The position numbers were made by a program, and so were the translations under genes. This document shows, one piece after another, positions 19,862 to 27,460 of a DNA stretch of 64,000 nucleotides. The stretch comes from Rhodoluna sp. KAS3. GTDB taxonomy: Bacteria; Actinomycetota; Actinomycetes; Actinomycetales; Microbacteriaceae. Position 1 is the first letter of the stretch. Each line of letters opens with the position of its first letter. The notes beneath the pieces are model-generated. The model was not told the DNA's origin, made no database searches, and was given only the letters and a program-made list of their open reading frames with translations. The stretch covers positions 620,001 to 684,000 of the forward strand of contig NZ_AP026910.1 of assembly GCF_026000575.1 (NCBI RefSeq), given 5' to 3'.

Positions 19862-22518
19862 TATGCGTTCAACGCTCCGCGAATGGCAGCAAGAGCCTCA
19901 GAGATTTTGCTCGTATCGGCTCCACCACCCTGGGCTAGGTCATCCTTGCCGCCGCCACCGCCGCCGAGCACCGCACTTGCTGCTCGAACAAGTGCTCCGG
20001 CCTTGTGGCCAGCAGTCCTTGCAGATTCGGTGGTCGCAACAACAAGCATCGGTTTGTCAGATACCTCGCCGAACAGGGCAATCACAGATGATGAACCGTT
20101 TACCTTGTCACGAATCTTCGTAGCCAAAGTCCTAAGGTCGTCCACTGAACCCAGCTGTCCAAGATCTGCTGAGATAAAGCTCGTTCCTGAAATCTGCTCG
20201 GCAGACTCGATCAGAGCAGGAATTTGTTCTGCCAGCTGACCGGCCTGCAGCGAAGCAATCTTGCGCTGTGCGGCTTTCAACTCATCGATAGCCGAAGCAA
20301 GTTTTTCTTCTAGGTTCTCTTTCGGAGTCTTTAGCGCATCAGTCAGTCTTGCAACGAGTGCGCGTTCGCTAGCCAGGCTACGGAATGCCTCGATACCAAC
20401 CAGAGCTTCCAATCTGCGGGAACCAGATCCAACTGAAGCCTCGCCAATTAGCGATACCAAACCGATTTGAGCGCTTCGAGAAACGTGGGTTCCACCGCAA
20501 AGCTCACGTGACCAAGGGCCACCGATTTGAACCACACGAACTTGTTCATCGTAGGTTTCACCGAATAGAGCCACGGCACCCCACTCGCGAGCCTCAGACA
20601 ATTCCATTAGCTGGGCGCTAACGGCTAGGTCTCCACGGATGGCTAGGTTGGTGACCTCTTCAATTTCAGACTTAGTCTCAAGGCTCAGTGCCTGAGCCCA
20701 TGAGAAGTCAAGACGCAAGTAGCCAGGTTTGTTATAAGAACCACTTTGCAAGGCGGTAGGGCCAAGCACCTGGCGAAGCGCGGCGTGCACCACGTGGGTA
20801 CCAGAGTGTGCCTGACATGCGCCAAGGCGCCATTCTGCATCTACCTCAGTTTGAAGTTTTTGACCGACCTCAACCTGGCCTTCGCGAACCAAAACCTTGT
20901 GGCTAATCAGGCCCTTAACCGGCTTCTGTACATCCAGTACTTCTAGCTTTACGCCAGATCCGACGATGAAACCAGCATCTGAGTCCTGCCCGCCAGATTC
21001 CGCATAGAAAGATGTCTCATCCAGGATTACTTCGGCGATTTGACCCTGCGTTGCGATGCGAGCATCAGCGCCGTCAACGATCAGACCTAGAACTGAGCCT
21101 TCAGTTGCTAGTTGCTCGTATCCGGTGAACTTGGTTACACCCAGAGCTCGGAAAGCTGAGTAAACAGAAAGGTCGGTTCCACCGAGCTTCTTTTCGCGTG
21201 CGTCGGCCTTGGCACGGTCGCGCTGTTCAGCCATCAAAGCCTTGAATCCATCTCTATCAACCGTGAGGCCTGCCTCTTCGGCAATCTCGAGAGTTAGATC
21301 GATAGGAAAACCGTAGGTGTCGTGCAACAAGAATGCTGCATCACCGGCAAGCTGCTTTGATCCGCTGCTCTTTACTTCATCAAGCGCCTGGTCAAGGAAG
21401 ACGGTTCCTGCAGAAAGAGTACGAAGGAAGGTTTCTTCTTCAGCAATTGCAACTCTAAGAATGCGCTCGAATTCGACCTCTAGCTCTGGGTAGGCAGCCT
21501 TCATAGCGTCTTTAGACTCTGGGAAGAGTTGTCCGAAAGTTGGTTGATCGACACCAAGTAGGCGCATGGCGCGCACGGTGCGGCGAAGCAAGCGGCGGAG
21601 CACGTAGCCGCGGCCATCGTTAGCCGGGGTTACACCATCACCGATGAGCATCAGTGCTGAACGAACGTGGTCTGCGACAACACGAAGGCGAACATCATCT
21701 TCAGTGTTTGCGCCGTAGGTTTTACCTGAAAGTTTTGCTGCTAGGTCGAGAACCGGACGAACCTGGTCGATCTCGTAGAGGTTCTCAACGCCCTGCATCA
21801 AGAATGCAACGCGTTCCAGACCCATTCCTGTGTCTATGTTCTTCTTCGGAAGTTCACCGAGTATCTCGAAGCTATCTTTGCCAGTTCCCTGGCCGCGCTC
21901 GTACTGCATGAAAACTAGGTTCCAGATCTCGATGTAGCGATCTTCGTCGGCCTCTGGGCCACCCTCGCGACCGTAAGCTGGCCCACGGTCATAGTAAATC
22001 TCGGAACAAGGTCCTGCTGGACCTGGTTGTCCAGTAGACCAGTAGTTGTCCTTCATCCCGCGGCGCTGAATGCGCTCCATTGGAATGCCAGCTACATCGC
22101 GCCAGATCTGAATTGACTCGTCGTCATCTTGGAAAACGGTTACCCAGAGCAGTTGCGGGTCAAGTCCCAAGCAACCGCTCTCAACCGAACCGGTCAGAAA
22201 CTCCCAGGCAAAGGCAATGGCTTCAGGCTTGAAGTAATCACCGAACGAGAAGTTTCCGTTCATCTGGAAGAAGGTTCCGTGACGGGTGGTCTTGCCGACT
22301 TCTTCAATGTCGAGCGTGCGAACACACTTCTGAACGCTAGTTGCCCTTGGGTACGGCGCTGGCACAAGTCCACTCATGTACGGGATGAATGGAACCATAC
22401 CCGCAACGGTGAAGAGTAGAGACGGGTCCTCGCTAATGAGCGAAGCCGAAGGAACTACCGTGTGACCTTTATTTTCGAAAAAATCAAGCCAGCGGCGACG
22501 AATCTCTGCCGTCTGCAC
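19861..22518 (-). CDS. alaS: Alanyl-tRNA synthetase
   Basis: Charges tRNA-Ala. The 885-residue protein has the complete domain set: class II catalytic core, tRNA-recognition region, editing domain with the zinc-binding HSGTH and CGGTH motifs, and a C-terminal DHHA1-type domain with GGGGGGKDDLAQGGG. It starts with GTG at 22518, one base after the preceding small gene. No T-box leader is present. Confidence 0.98.
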   Translation of the reverse strand: MQTAEIRRRWLDFFENKGHTVVPSASLISEDPSLLFTVAGMVPFIPYMSGLVPAPYPRATSVQKCVRTLDIEEVGKTTRHGTFFQMNGNFSFGDYFKPEAIAFAWEFLTGSVESGCLGLDPQLLWVTVFQDDDESIQIWRDVAGIPMERIQRRGMKDNYWSTGQPGPAGPCSEIYYDRGPAYGREGGPEADEDRYIEIWNLVFMQYERGQGTGKDSFEILGELPKKNIDTGMGLERVAFLMQGVENLYEIDQVRPVLDLAAKLSGKTYGANTEDDVRLRVVADHVRSALMLIGDGVTPANDGRGYVLRRLLRRTVRAMRLLGVDQPTFGQLFPESKDAMKAAYPELEVEFERILRVAIAEEETFLRTLSAGTVFLDQALDEVKSSGSKQLAGDAAFLLHDTYGFPIDLTLEIAEEAGLTVDRDGFKALMAEQRDRAKADAREKKLGGTDLSVYSAFRALGVTKFTGYEQLATEGSVLGLIVDGADARIATQGQIAEVILDETSFYAESGGQDSDAGFIVGSGVKLEVLDVQKPVKGLISHKVLVREGQVEVGQKLQTEVDAEWRLGACQAHSGTHVVHAALRQVLGPTALQSGSYNKPGYLRLDFSWAQALSLETKSEIEEVTNLAIRGDLAVSAQLMELSEAREWGAVALFGETYDEQVRVVQIGGPWSRELCGGTHVSRSAQIGLVSLIGEASVGSGSRRLEALVGIEAFRSLASERALVARLTDALKTPKENLEEKLASAIDELKAAQRKIASLQAGQLAEQIPALIESAEQISGTSFISADLGQLGSVDDLRTLATKIRDKVNGSSSVIALFGEVSDKPMLVVATTESARTAGHKAGALVRAASAVLGGGGGGKDDLAQGGGADTSKISEALAAIRGALNA

Positions 22519-22519
22519 G

Positions 22520-22747
22520 TTAGATTTCGGTTGGCTGTGAAGCCGAGGTAGTGCCTGAATCCTTAGCGCGCTGAGTGTTCAACTCGGCCGAGCGCTCGTT
22601 GAAGCCTTCAGTCACGTAGGCACCAAATTCGCGAGCCTTCTGAGTGTATTCCTCAACCAAAGCAGCAGCCTTTGGGTTTTCTTTGATTTGCTTTGCCGCG
22701 GCAAGGCCAGCGGCAGTGCCAACTACGAACCAGAAAAATTTCTTCAT
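22520..22747 (-). CDS. Small membrane protein, conserved hypothetical
   Basis: A 75-residue protein with an N-terminal transmembrane helix (FFWFVVGTAAGLAAA, about 4-18) and a charged, mostly helical tail. It resembles the short protein found between DUF948 and alaS genes in many actinobacteria. It is spaced 8 nt from the DUF948 gene and 1 nt from alaS, so it is cotranscribed. I do not know its function; the neighbourhood does not decide it. Confidence 0.8.
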   Translation of the reverse strand: MKKFFWFVVGTAAGLAAAKQIKENPKAAALVEEYTQKAREFGAYVTEGFNERSAELNTQRAKDSGTTSASQPTEI

Positions 22748-22755
22748 GAGGTGAC

Positions 22756-23106
22756 CTACTTCTTTTTACCTAGAAAGGTGCTTCGAAGAGTCTGGGTGAG
22801 TCCAGCAATCTTCGCTAGTGGTGAACCGACGGTAGCTGAAAAAACTGCAACCAACGAGCTGATGTTAGAGCTAACTTCTGCAACGTTTTCAGTTATGACA
22901 TCGATCTTGTTCAACTGCTTGTTTGTGGCAGTGACAGTTTCGGTGAGTTCAGACAGCAGTGGAGCCACGCTCTCGTTGAGGTCTCGGATTGAAGTCCGAG
23001 TCTCATCAAGAACACGCCCGAGCTTGAGCAGAGGCACAGCAATAAAAATCACAAGCAAGACGAAACCGCCTGCTGCAATGAGTGCTGCTATGTCTCCACC
23101 GCTCAT
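22756..23106 (-). CDS. DUF948 family membrane protein
   Basis: A 116-residue protein with one N-terminal transmembrane helix (about 7-28) followed by a long amphipathic, coiled-coil-prone helix (LDETRTSIRDLNESVAPLLSEL...). This matches the DUF948 family, which is widespread in Gram-positive bacteria and of unknown function. It sits between rpsD and alaS in the usual actinobacterial order. The tail is expected to face the cytoplasm, but the sequence does not show this firmly. Confidence 0.85.
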   Translation of the reverse strand: MSGGDIAALIAAGGFVLLVIFIAVPLLKLGRVLDETRTSIRDLNESVAPLLSELTETVTATNKQLNKIDVITENVAEVSSNISSLVAVFSATVGSPLAKIAGLTQTLRSTFLGKKK

Positions 23107-23127
23107 CTGAATCCCCTTTACTAAAAA

Positions 23128-23757
23128 TTATCGAGCAGCGTAGTACTCAACAACAAGCTGAACTTCACAGGTAACTGGAACTTCAGCGCGCTTTGGACGA
23201 CGAACTAGAGTCGCGTGAAGCTTGTCTAGTGAAACGTCTAGGTAGCCAGGAACTGGAGGTAGTACATCTACGTGACCGCCAGCAGCCGCAACCTGGAAAG
23301 GCTCGGTTGATTCTGACTTCTCGTGGACGTGTACTAGCTGTCCAGGCTTTACGCGGAATGATGGGCGGTCAACGCGCTCACCATTCACAAGGATGTGACG
23401 GTGAACAACCATCTGACGTGCCTGAGCGATGGTGCGTGCGAAACCTGCGCGCAGAACAATCGCGTCTAGACGCATCTCAAGTAGCTCGACTAGGTTTTCA
23501 CCGGTTAGGCCCTCGGCACGCTTTGCTTCCTGGAAGGTCTTGCGAAGCTGAGCCTCACGAATACCGTACTGGGCGCGTAGACGCTGCTTCTCGCGAAGAC
23601 GAACGGCGTAGTCGCTGTCAGCCTTCTTCTTGGTGCGACCGTGCTCACCTGGAGCGTATGGACGCTTCTCAAGGTACTTAGCGGCCTTTGGGGTTAGGGC
23701 AATGCCCAGCGCGCGAGACAAACGAGTCTTGCTGCGAGTACGTGTGGTTTTAGACAC
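23128..23757 (-). CDS. rpsD: 30S ribosomal protein S4
   Basis: Primary 16S rRNA-binding assembly protein of the small subunit. The 209-residue protein is complete, with the N-terminal S4N region (KTRLSRALGIALTPKAAKYLEKR without the Cys zinc ligands) and the S4 RNA-binding domain (RLDAIVLRAGFARTIAQARQ..., about 95-160). It starts at GTG with an AAGGAAG ribosome binding site. It heads a long operon to aroQ. The 160-nt leader holds two hairpins that could support autoregulation, as S4 does in other bacteria. Confidence 0.97.
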   Translation of the reverse strand: MSKTTRTRSKTRLSRALGIALTPKAAKYLEKRPYAPGEHGRTKKKADSDYAVRLREKQRLRAQYGIREAQLRKTFQEAKRAEGLTGENLVELLEMRLDAIVLRAGFARTIAQARQMVVHRHILVNGERVDRPSFRVKPGQLVHVHEKSESTEPFQVAAAGGHVDVLPPVPGYLDVSLDKLHATLVRRPKRAEVPVTCEVQLVVEYYAAR

Positions 23758-23812
23758 GTCTTCCTTTCAATGAATCACGAGGATTCTCTATAGCGGTAAA
23801 TGTTCACAAATT

Positions 23813-23861
23813 GGAGTTCATACGAACTCCTCTGCCACGGACCCCTTGGCTATACAGGGGT
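23813..23861 (-). promoter_or_regulatory. Structured leader upstream of rpsD (two hairpins)
   Basis: Two inverted repeats lie in the rpsD leader: GGAGTTC-ATAC-GAACTCC style 7-bp stem at 23813-23830, and ACCCCT/AGGGGT 6-bp stem with a 9-nt loop at 23841-23861. Neither has a T-run, so they are not terminators. They may be an S4-binding autoregulatory site, but that role is inference. Confidence 0.45.
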
Positions 23862-23918
23862 CGCACCGTGACGAGTACTCAAACAGCCGCGTTGAGCACT
23901 CCAGTCGGCAACCTCTCA

Positions 23919-23947
23919 AGCCTAACAGTTCAGCGCCCGCAAGCCAA
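23919..23947 (-). promoter_or_regulatory. Predicted promoter of the rpsD operon
   Basis: Minus strand: TTGGCT (-35) at 23942-23947, a 17-nt spacer, and TAGGCT (-10) at 23919-23924. The predicted start near 23912 gives a leader of about 155 nt. It lies just after the rarA stop codon, in a 198-nt gap. Confidence 0.6.
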
Positions 23948-23955
23948 GGACCCCG

Positions 23956-25296
23956 CTACTTTTTATTCCCACGGATGATTGAGCGTAGACGTGCCCAGCG
24001 CTCAACAAGATCTCTCTCAAAACCTATTTCTTTGGGAGAGAAGTACTTTCGGCTAGCTACGCGGCGATCCAGGTAGTTTTGCTCGACCACTGACTTTGGG
24101 TCATCGTGCGGATAGACGTAGCCAACCCCAGCTCCTGAGCGCGCTGCACCCGCGTAGTTGGAGCTTCTGAGTGCCTTGGGAACTGGGCCAATACGGCCAC
24201 TTCTGATGTCCTCAAGCGCGGCATTTATAGCGTTGTAAGCGGAGTTCGATTTCGGTGCGAGGCTGAGATAAATTGTGCACTCGGCAAGCGGAATGCGCCC
24301 CTCGGGCATGCCAACTTGGGAAACCATCTCGGCCGTAGCAACTGCCACTTGAAGCGCCTGCGGATCTGCTAGGCCGATGTCCTCCGCGGCCAAGATCATC
24401 AAACGACGAGCAATAAACCTTGGATCCTCGCCAGCCTCGATCATTCGTGCTAGATAGTGAATAGCGGCGTCGGCATCGGATCCTCTAACCGATTTTATGA
24501 AGGCGCTTATAACGTCGTAGTGCTGGTCACCGTTTTTGTCATAGCGGACCAACGCCCGGTCAAGTGCTTGACCGACGGCATCAAAATCGATTTCAGCCAC
24601 CCCAGCGCCGTCTCTGGCAGCTGCCGATGCGGCTGCGGCCTCCAGTATCGTGAGTGCCCTTCGGGCATCGCCGGTGGCAAGCTCAGCAATCTTTTGAATG
24701 ACGGCGTCTGAAATCTCGAATTTTCCGCCCAGGCCTCTTTCATCGCTTACGGCTCGCGAGATGAGTACAACTAGATCGGTCTCCTCGAGCGCCTCGAGAG
24801 TCACCAGGAGCGAGCGAGAAAGGAGCGGGCTAATGACGCTGAAACTCGGGTTTTCAGTTGTAGCTGCAATTAGAACAATCCAGCCATTCTCCACCCCCGG
24901 CAATAGAGCATCCTGCTGCGCCTTCGAAAATCGATGTATTTCGTCAAGGAAGAGGATTGTGCTCACGCCATACGTGTCTCGGTCAGCGCGCGCACGCTCC
25001 ATTACCTCGCGTACGTCTTTGACACCGGCAGAGATTGCACTCAGTTCGACGAAGCGCCTTCCACTTAGACGGGCAACAACCTGTGCCAGAGTGGTTTTGC
25101 CGGTTCCCGGAGGCCCCCAGAGGATTACGGAAACGTTTGAGGCTCGCTCCCCCGATCGCGTTGGCGCAGCAAGTGAATTGAGCGGTTGCCCCGGACCCAA
25201 AATTTTCGACTGGCCGACGACTTCTTCAAGACTTATTGGTCTCATTCGAGCTGCCAGCGGCATTGCGCCTGAATAGAACGATGACTGCTCCGACAT
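23956..25296 (-). CDS. rarA: Replication-associated recombination protein A (RarA/MgsA, AAA+ ATPase)
   Basis: AAA+ ATPase acting at stalled replication forks, related to clamp-loader subunits. The 446-residue protein has Walker A GPPGTGKTT at 61-69, Walker B LFLDEIHRF near 115-123, sensor TTENPSF, and the C-terminal tetramerisation region with PKALRSSNYAGA and GYVYPHDDP. It is a single gene upstream of the rpsD promoter. A TAGCCT box ending 6 nt before its ATG suggests a leaderless mRNA. Confidence 0.95.
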   Translation of the reverse strand: MSEQSSFYSGAMPLAARMRPISLEEVVGQSKILGPGQPLNSLAAPTRSGERASNVSVILWGPPGTGKTTLAQVVARLSGRRFVELSAISAGVKDVREVMERARADRDTYGVSTILFLDEIHRFSKAQQDALLPGVENGWIVLIAATTENPSFSVISPLLSRSLLVTLEALEETDLVVLISRAVSDERGLGGKFEISDAVIQKIAELATGDARRALTILEAAAASAAARDGAGVAEIDFDAVGQALDRALVRYDKNGDQHYDVISAFIKSVRGSDADAAIHYLARMIEAGEDPRFIARRLMILAAEDIGLADPQALQVAVATAEMVSQVGMPEGRIPLAECTIYLSLAPKSNSAYNAINAALEDIRSGRIGPVPKALRSSNYAGAARSGAGVGYVYPHDDPKSVVEQNYLDRRVASRKYFSPKEIGFERDLVERWARLRSIIRGNKK

Positions 25297-25302
25297 GCTC
25301 TA

Positions 25303-25308
25303 AGGCTA
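25303..25308 (-). promoter_or_regulatory. Candidate leaderless promoter of rarA (-10 box)
   Basis: TAGCCT on the minus strand with exactly 6 nt (TAGAGC) between it and the rarA ATG, so transcription should begin at or next to the start codon. No ribosome binding site or obvious -35 element is present. Confidence 0.5.
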
Positions 25309-25335
25309 GTCGATGGCCCTTCGGGTTTATCGAAG

Positions 25336-25366
25336 TAAAATCAAAGTTGACAACCTGGAGGAAACT
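25336..25366 (+). promoter_or_regulatory. Candidate -10 box and ribosome binding site of the cyclophilin gene
   Basis: TAAAAT at 25336-25341 (plus) would start transcription near 25348. GGAGGA at 25357-25362 then precedes a TTG codon at 25367. This decides the start: the open frame reaches back to an ATG at 25313, but that codon lies upstream of the predicted transcript. Confidence 0.55.
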
Positions 25367-26134
25367 TTGCCGACAAAGAAGACCCTTAAGACCATTGATG
25401 CTGCTGCCAAGGCACGAGCAGCCGATTACGCCGCTCAGCAGAAACAGCAAGAGTTGCGAAAAGTTCGGAACTCGCGCGACAACAGAATTGCCCTCATTGC
25501 ATCGGCTGGCGCAGTTGTTTTGGCTCTAGTCCTTCAGCTTGGATACTTTGGCTTTGGACCGGGAAGTGTGAATCCAAGCCCAACGGCTAGCAGCTCAGCT
25601 AACTCAGCACTGGTTCCTTCGCCTGAACTTGCTGAAGGTCGTACTTGGAGCGGTTCAATCGAAATCAACGGCAAACCATTGACCGTTGAGATTGATGGCG
25701 CGAATGCACCGCAGGCGGCCGCCAACTTCTTGTCACTCGCAAACTCTGGGTTCTACTCTGGCAACACCTGTCACCGATTGGTAACCGCGGGTATATATGT
25801 TCTTCAGTGTGGTGACCCTAATGGTGATGGCACCGGTGACCCTGGGTATAAGTGGGGACCGATTGAAAACGCTCCTGCCGATGACAGCTACAAAACCGGC
25901 GTATTGGCCATGGCTCGCCAATCAGGGGACGGCTCAACCATGGGCTCGCAGTTCTTCATCGTCTATGAAGACAGCGTTATTCCATCGGATGCAGCGGGCG
26001 GGTACACCGTCTTTGGAAAAATCACTGGTGATCTCTCAGCAATCGATGACGTAATCGCCGGTGGCGTTGAGGGTGGCGGTACCGACGGTAAGCCAGCTGT
26101 CGAAGCCAAAATCAGCGCAATCAGCCTAAAATAA
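25367..26134 (+). CDS. Membrane-anchored cyclophilin-type peptidyl-prolyl isomerase
   Basis: Likely extracytoplasmic prolyl isomerase. With the TTG start the protein is 255 residues: a charged N-terminal helix, one transmembrane segment (about residues 40-60, ALIASAGAVVLALVL), a Ser/Pro/Thr-rich linker, and a cyclophilin domain from about 90 onward with FxxLANSGFY, CHRLV, GSTMGSQFFIV and YTVFGKI motifs. The family QGGDP signature is LQCGDP here. Equivalent genes sit beside relA in mycobacteria. Some catalytic-site residues are altered compared with the classic enzyme, so activity cannot be taken for granted. Confidence 0.88.
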   Translation: MPTKKTLKTIDAAAKARAADYAAQQKQQELRKVRNSRDNRIALIASAGAVVLALVLQLGYFGFGPGSVNPSPTASSSANSALVPSPELAEGRTWSGSIEINGKPLTVEIDGANAPQAAANFLSLANSGFYSGNTCHRLVTAGIYVLQCGDPNGDGTGDPGYKWGPIENAPADDSYKTGVLAMARQSGDGSTMGSQFFIVYEDSVIPSDAAGGYTVFGKITGDLSAIDDVIAGGVEGGGTDGKPAVEAKISAISLK

Positions 26135-26174
26135 GACCTAAGTCTTAAACCGGACTTTCGAATCAGGAGCACAA

Positions 26175-27413
26175 ATGCCTACCACCCCAGCTAACCTCGG
26201 CCGCGTCGATGCCGAAAACAATGTTTTTGTAACCGAGGCGGGAGTTGAGCGTAAGGTCGGTCAGTATCCGGGTGTTGCAGCTGAAGAAGCATTGGCTTAC
26301 TTCGTTCGCAAATTCTCAGATCTTGAGGCGCAGGTTCGAATTCTTGAGCAAAGAGTCGCAAATAAGGTTGAGGCCGGTTCTCTCAAGAAGATTGCTGCAA
26401 AGCTTTTGGAGGACCTTAAGGAGCCTGCAGCTGTCGGAGACATTGCTGATCTACGTCGTCGCGTGGGCAACCTAGACGAGAAGATTGCTGCGCTCGGAGC
26501 AGAAAAGTCGGAAGCCAACAAAGAAGCTATTGCCGAGGCGCTTGCCAAGCGAAGCGACATCGTGGTTCGTGCAGAGGCGCTAGCCTCACAGGATTCAGCC
26601 AAGACTCAATGGAAAAATTCAAGCGCAGAGATGACAGCGCTATTCGACCAGTGGCAGTCACTTCAGAAATCTGGTGCCCGCGTGCCAAAGTCTGAGGCAG
26701 ATGCACTTTGGAAGCGCTTCTCAGCGGCTCGAACCAAGTTTGATGCTGGCAAGCGCGCCTATTTTGCCGGCCTAGATTCAGCAAATAAGGCAGCGAAGGC
26801 TGCCAAGCAAGAGATTGTTGCCCAGGCGGAGGCCTTGGTCTCAAAGGGTGCCGATGCGACTGCCGCGTACCGCAAACTCCTCGATGCTTGGAAGGCGAGC
26901 GGACGCACACCGGGTAAGGGTGACGACGCGCTTTGGGCCCGATTCAAGGCAGCTGGTGACGCAATTTACTCTGCTCGTGCAGAAGAAGTTGTTGTCGAAA
27001 ACGCTGAACAAACAGCCAATCTTGAAGTCAAACTTGAACTCCTAAAAGAGGCCGCAACCATTGATCCTGATAAGGACCTAGCCGAGGCTAAGAAACAGCT
27101 GCTTTCAATCCAGACTCGTTGGGAAAAGGCAGGTCGTGTACCTAAGGACAAACTTCGCGACACCGAAGACAAACTTCGTGCCATTGAAGCCAAGGTGCGC
27201 AAAGTCGAGGAAGACCAGTGGCGCAAGACAGACCCAGCAGCGATCGAACGCTCAAATGGCGTTATCGCTCAGCTGGAAGATTCGATTGTGAAGCTTGAGG
27301 CTGAGCTAGCTGCTGCCAAGGCAACTAAGGACAAGAAGAAGACTGATGCTGCTACCGAAGCACTAAAGGCCCGTCAGGCTTGGCTAGAGGTTGTTAAGGC
27401 TTCGATGCAGTAA
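26175..27413 (+). CDS. DUF349 domain protein
   Basis: A 412-residue, highly charged, mostly helical cytosolic protein. After a short N-terminal segment (VFVTEAGVERKVGQYPG...) comes a coiled-coil region (about 45-110), then DUF349 repeats (segments such as LFDQWQSLQKSGARVPKSEADALWKRF and two related copies), and a C-terminal coil. DUF349 proteins are common near relA in actinobacteria; function is unknown. Its ATG has a CAGGAG ribosome binding site. It follows the cyclophilin gene by 40 nt and ends before a strong bidirectional terminator. Confidence 0.88.
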   Translation: MPTTPANLGRVDAENNVFVTEAGVERKVGQYPGVAAEEALAYFVRKFSDLEAQVRILEQRVANKVEAGSLKKIAAKLLEDLKEPAAVGDIADLRRRVGNLDEKIAALGAEKSEANKEAIAEALAKRSDIVVRAEALASQDSAKTQWKNSSAEMTALFDQWQSLQKSGARVPKSEADALWKRFSAARTKFDAGKRAYFAGLDSANKAAKAAKQEIVAQAEALVSKGADATAAYRKLLDAWKASGRTPGKGDDALWARFKAAGDAIYSARAEEVVVENAEQTANLEVKLELLKEAATIDPDKDLAEAKKQLLSIQTRWEKAGRVPKDKLRDTEDKLRAIEAKVRKVEEDQWRKTDPAAIERSNGVIAQLEDSIVKLEAELAAAKATKDKKKTDAATEALKARQAWLEVVKASMQ

Positions 27414-27423
27414 GTGAGTTTGT

Positions 27424-27460
27424 AAAAAAAGACCCAGGCATGGTGCCTGGGTCTTTTTTT
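27424..27460. terminator. Bidirectional intrinsic terminator
   Basis: A perfect 17-bp inverted repeat: seven A, GACCCAGGCA, a 3-nt loop (TGG), then the exact reverse complement ending in seven T. It ends both the DUF349 transcript (plus) and the relA transcript (minus); the relA stop codon overlaps its edge. Confidence 0.97.

Noticed and set aside
27424-27460. Mobile element end (perfect inverted repeat)
   Set aside because: Poly-A/poly-T flanks and position between two converging stop codons make it a bidirectional terminator.
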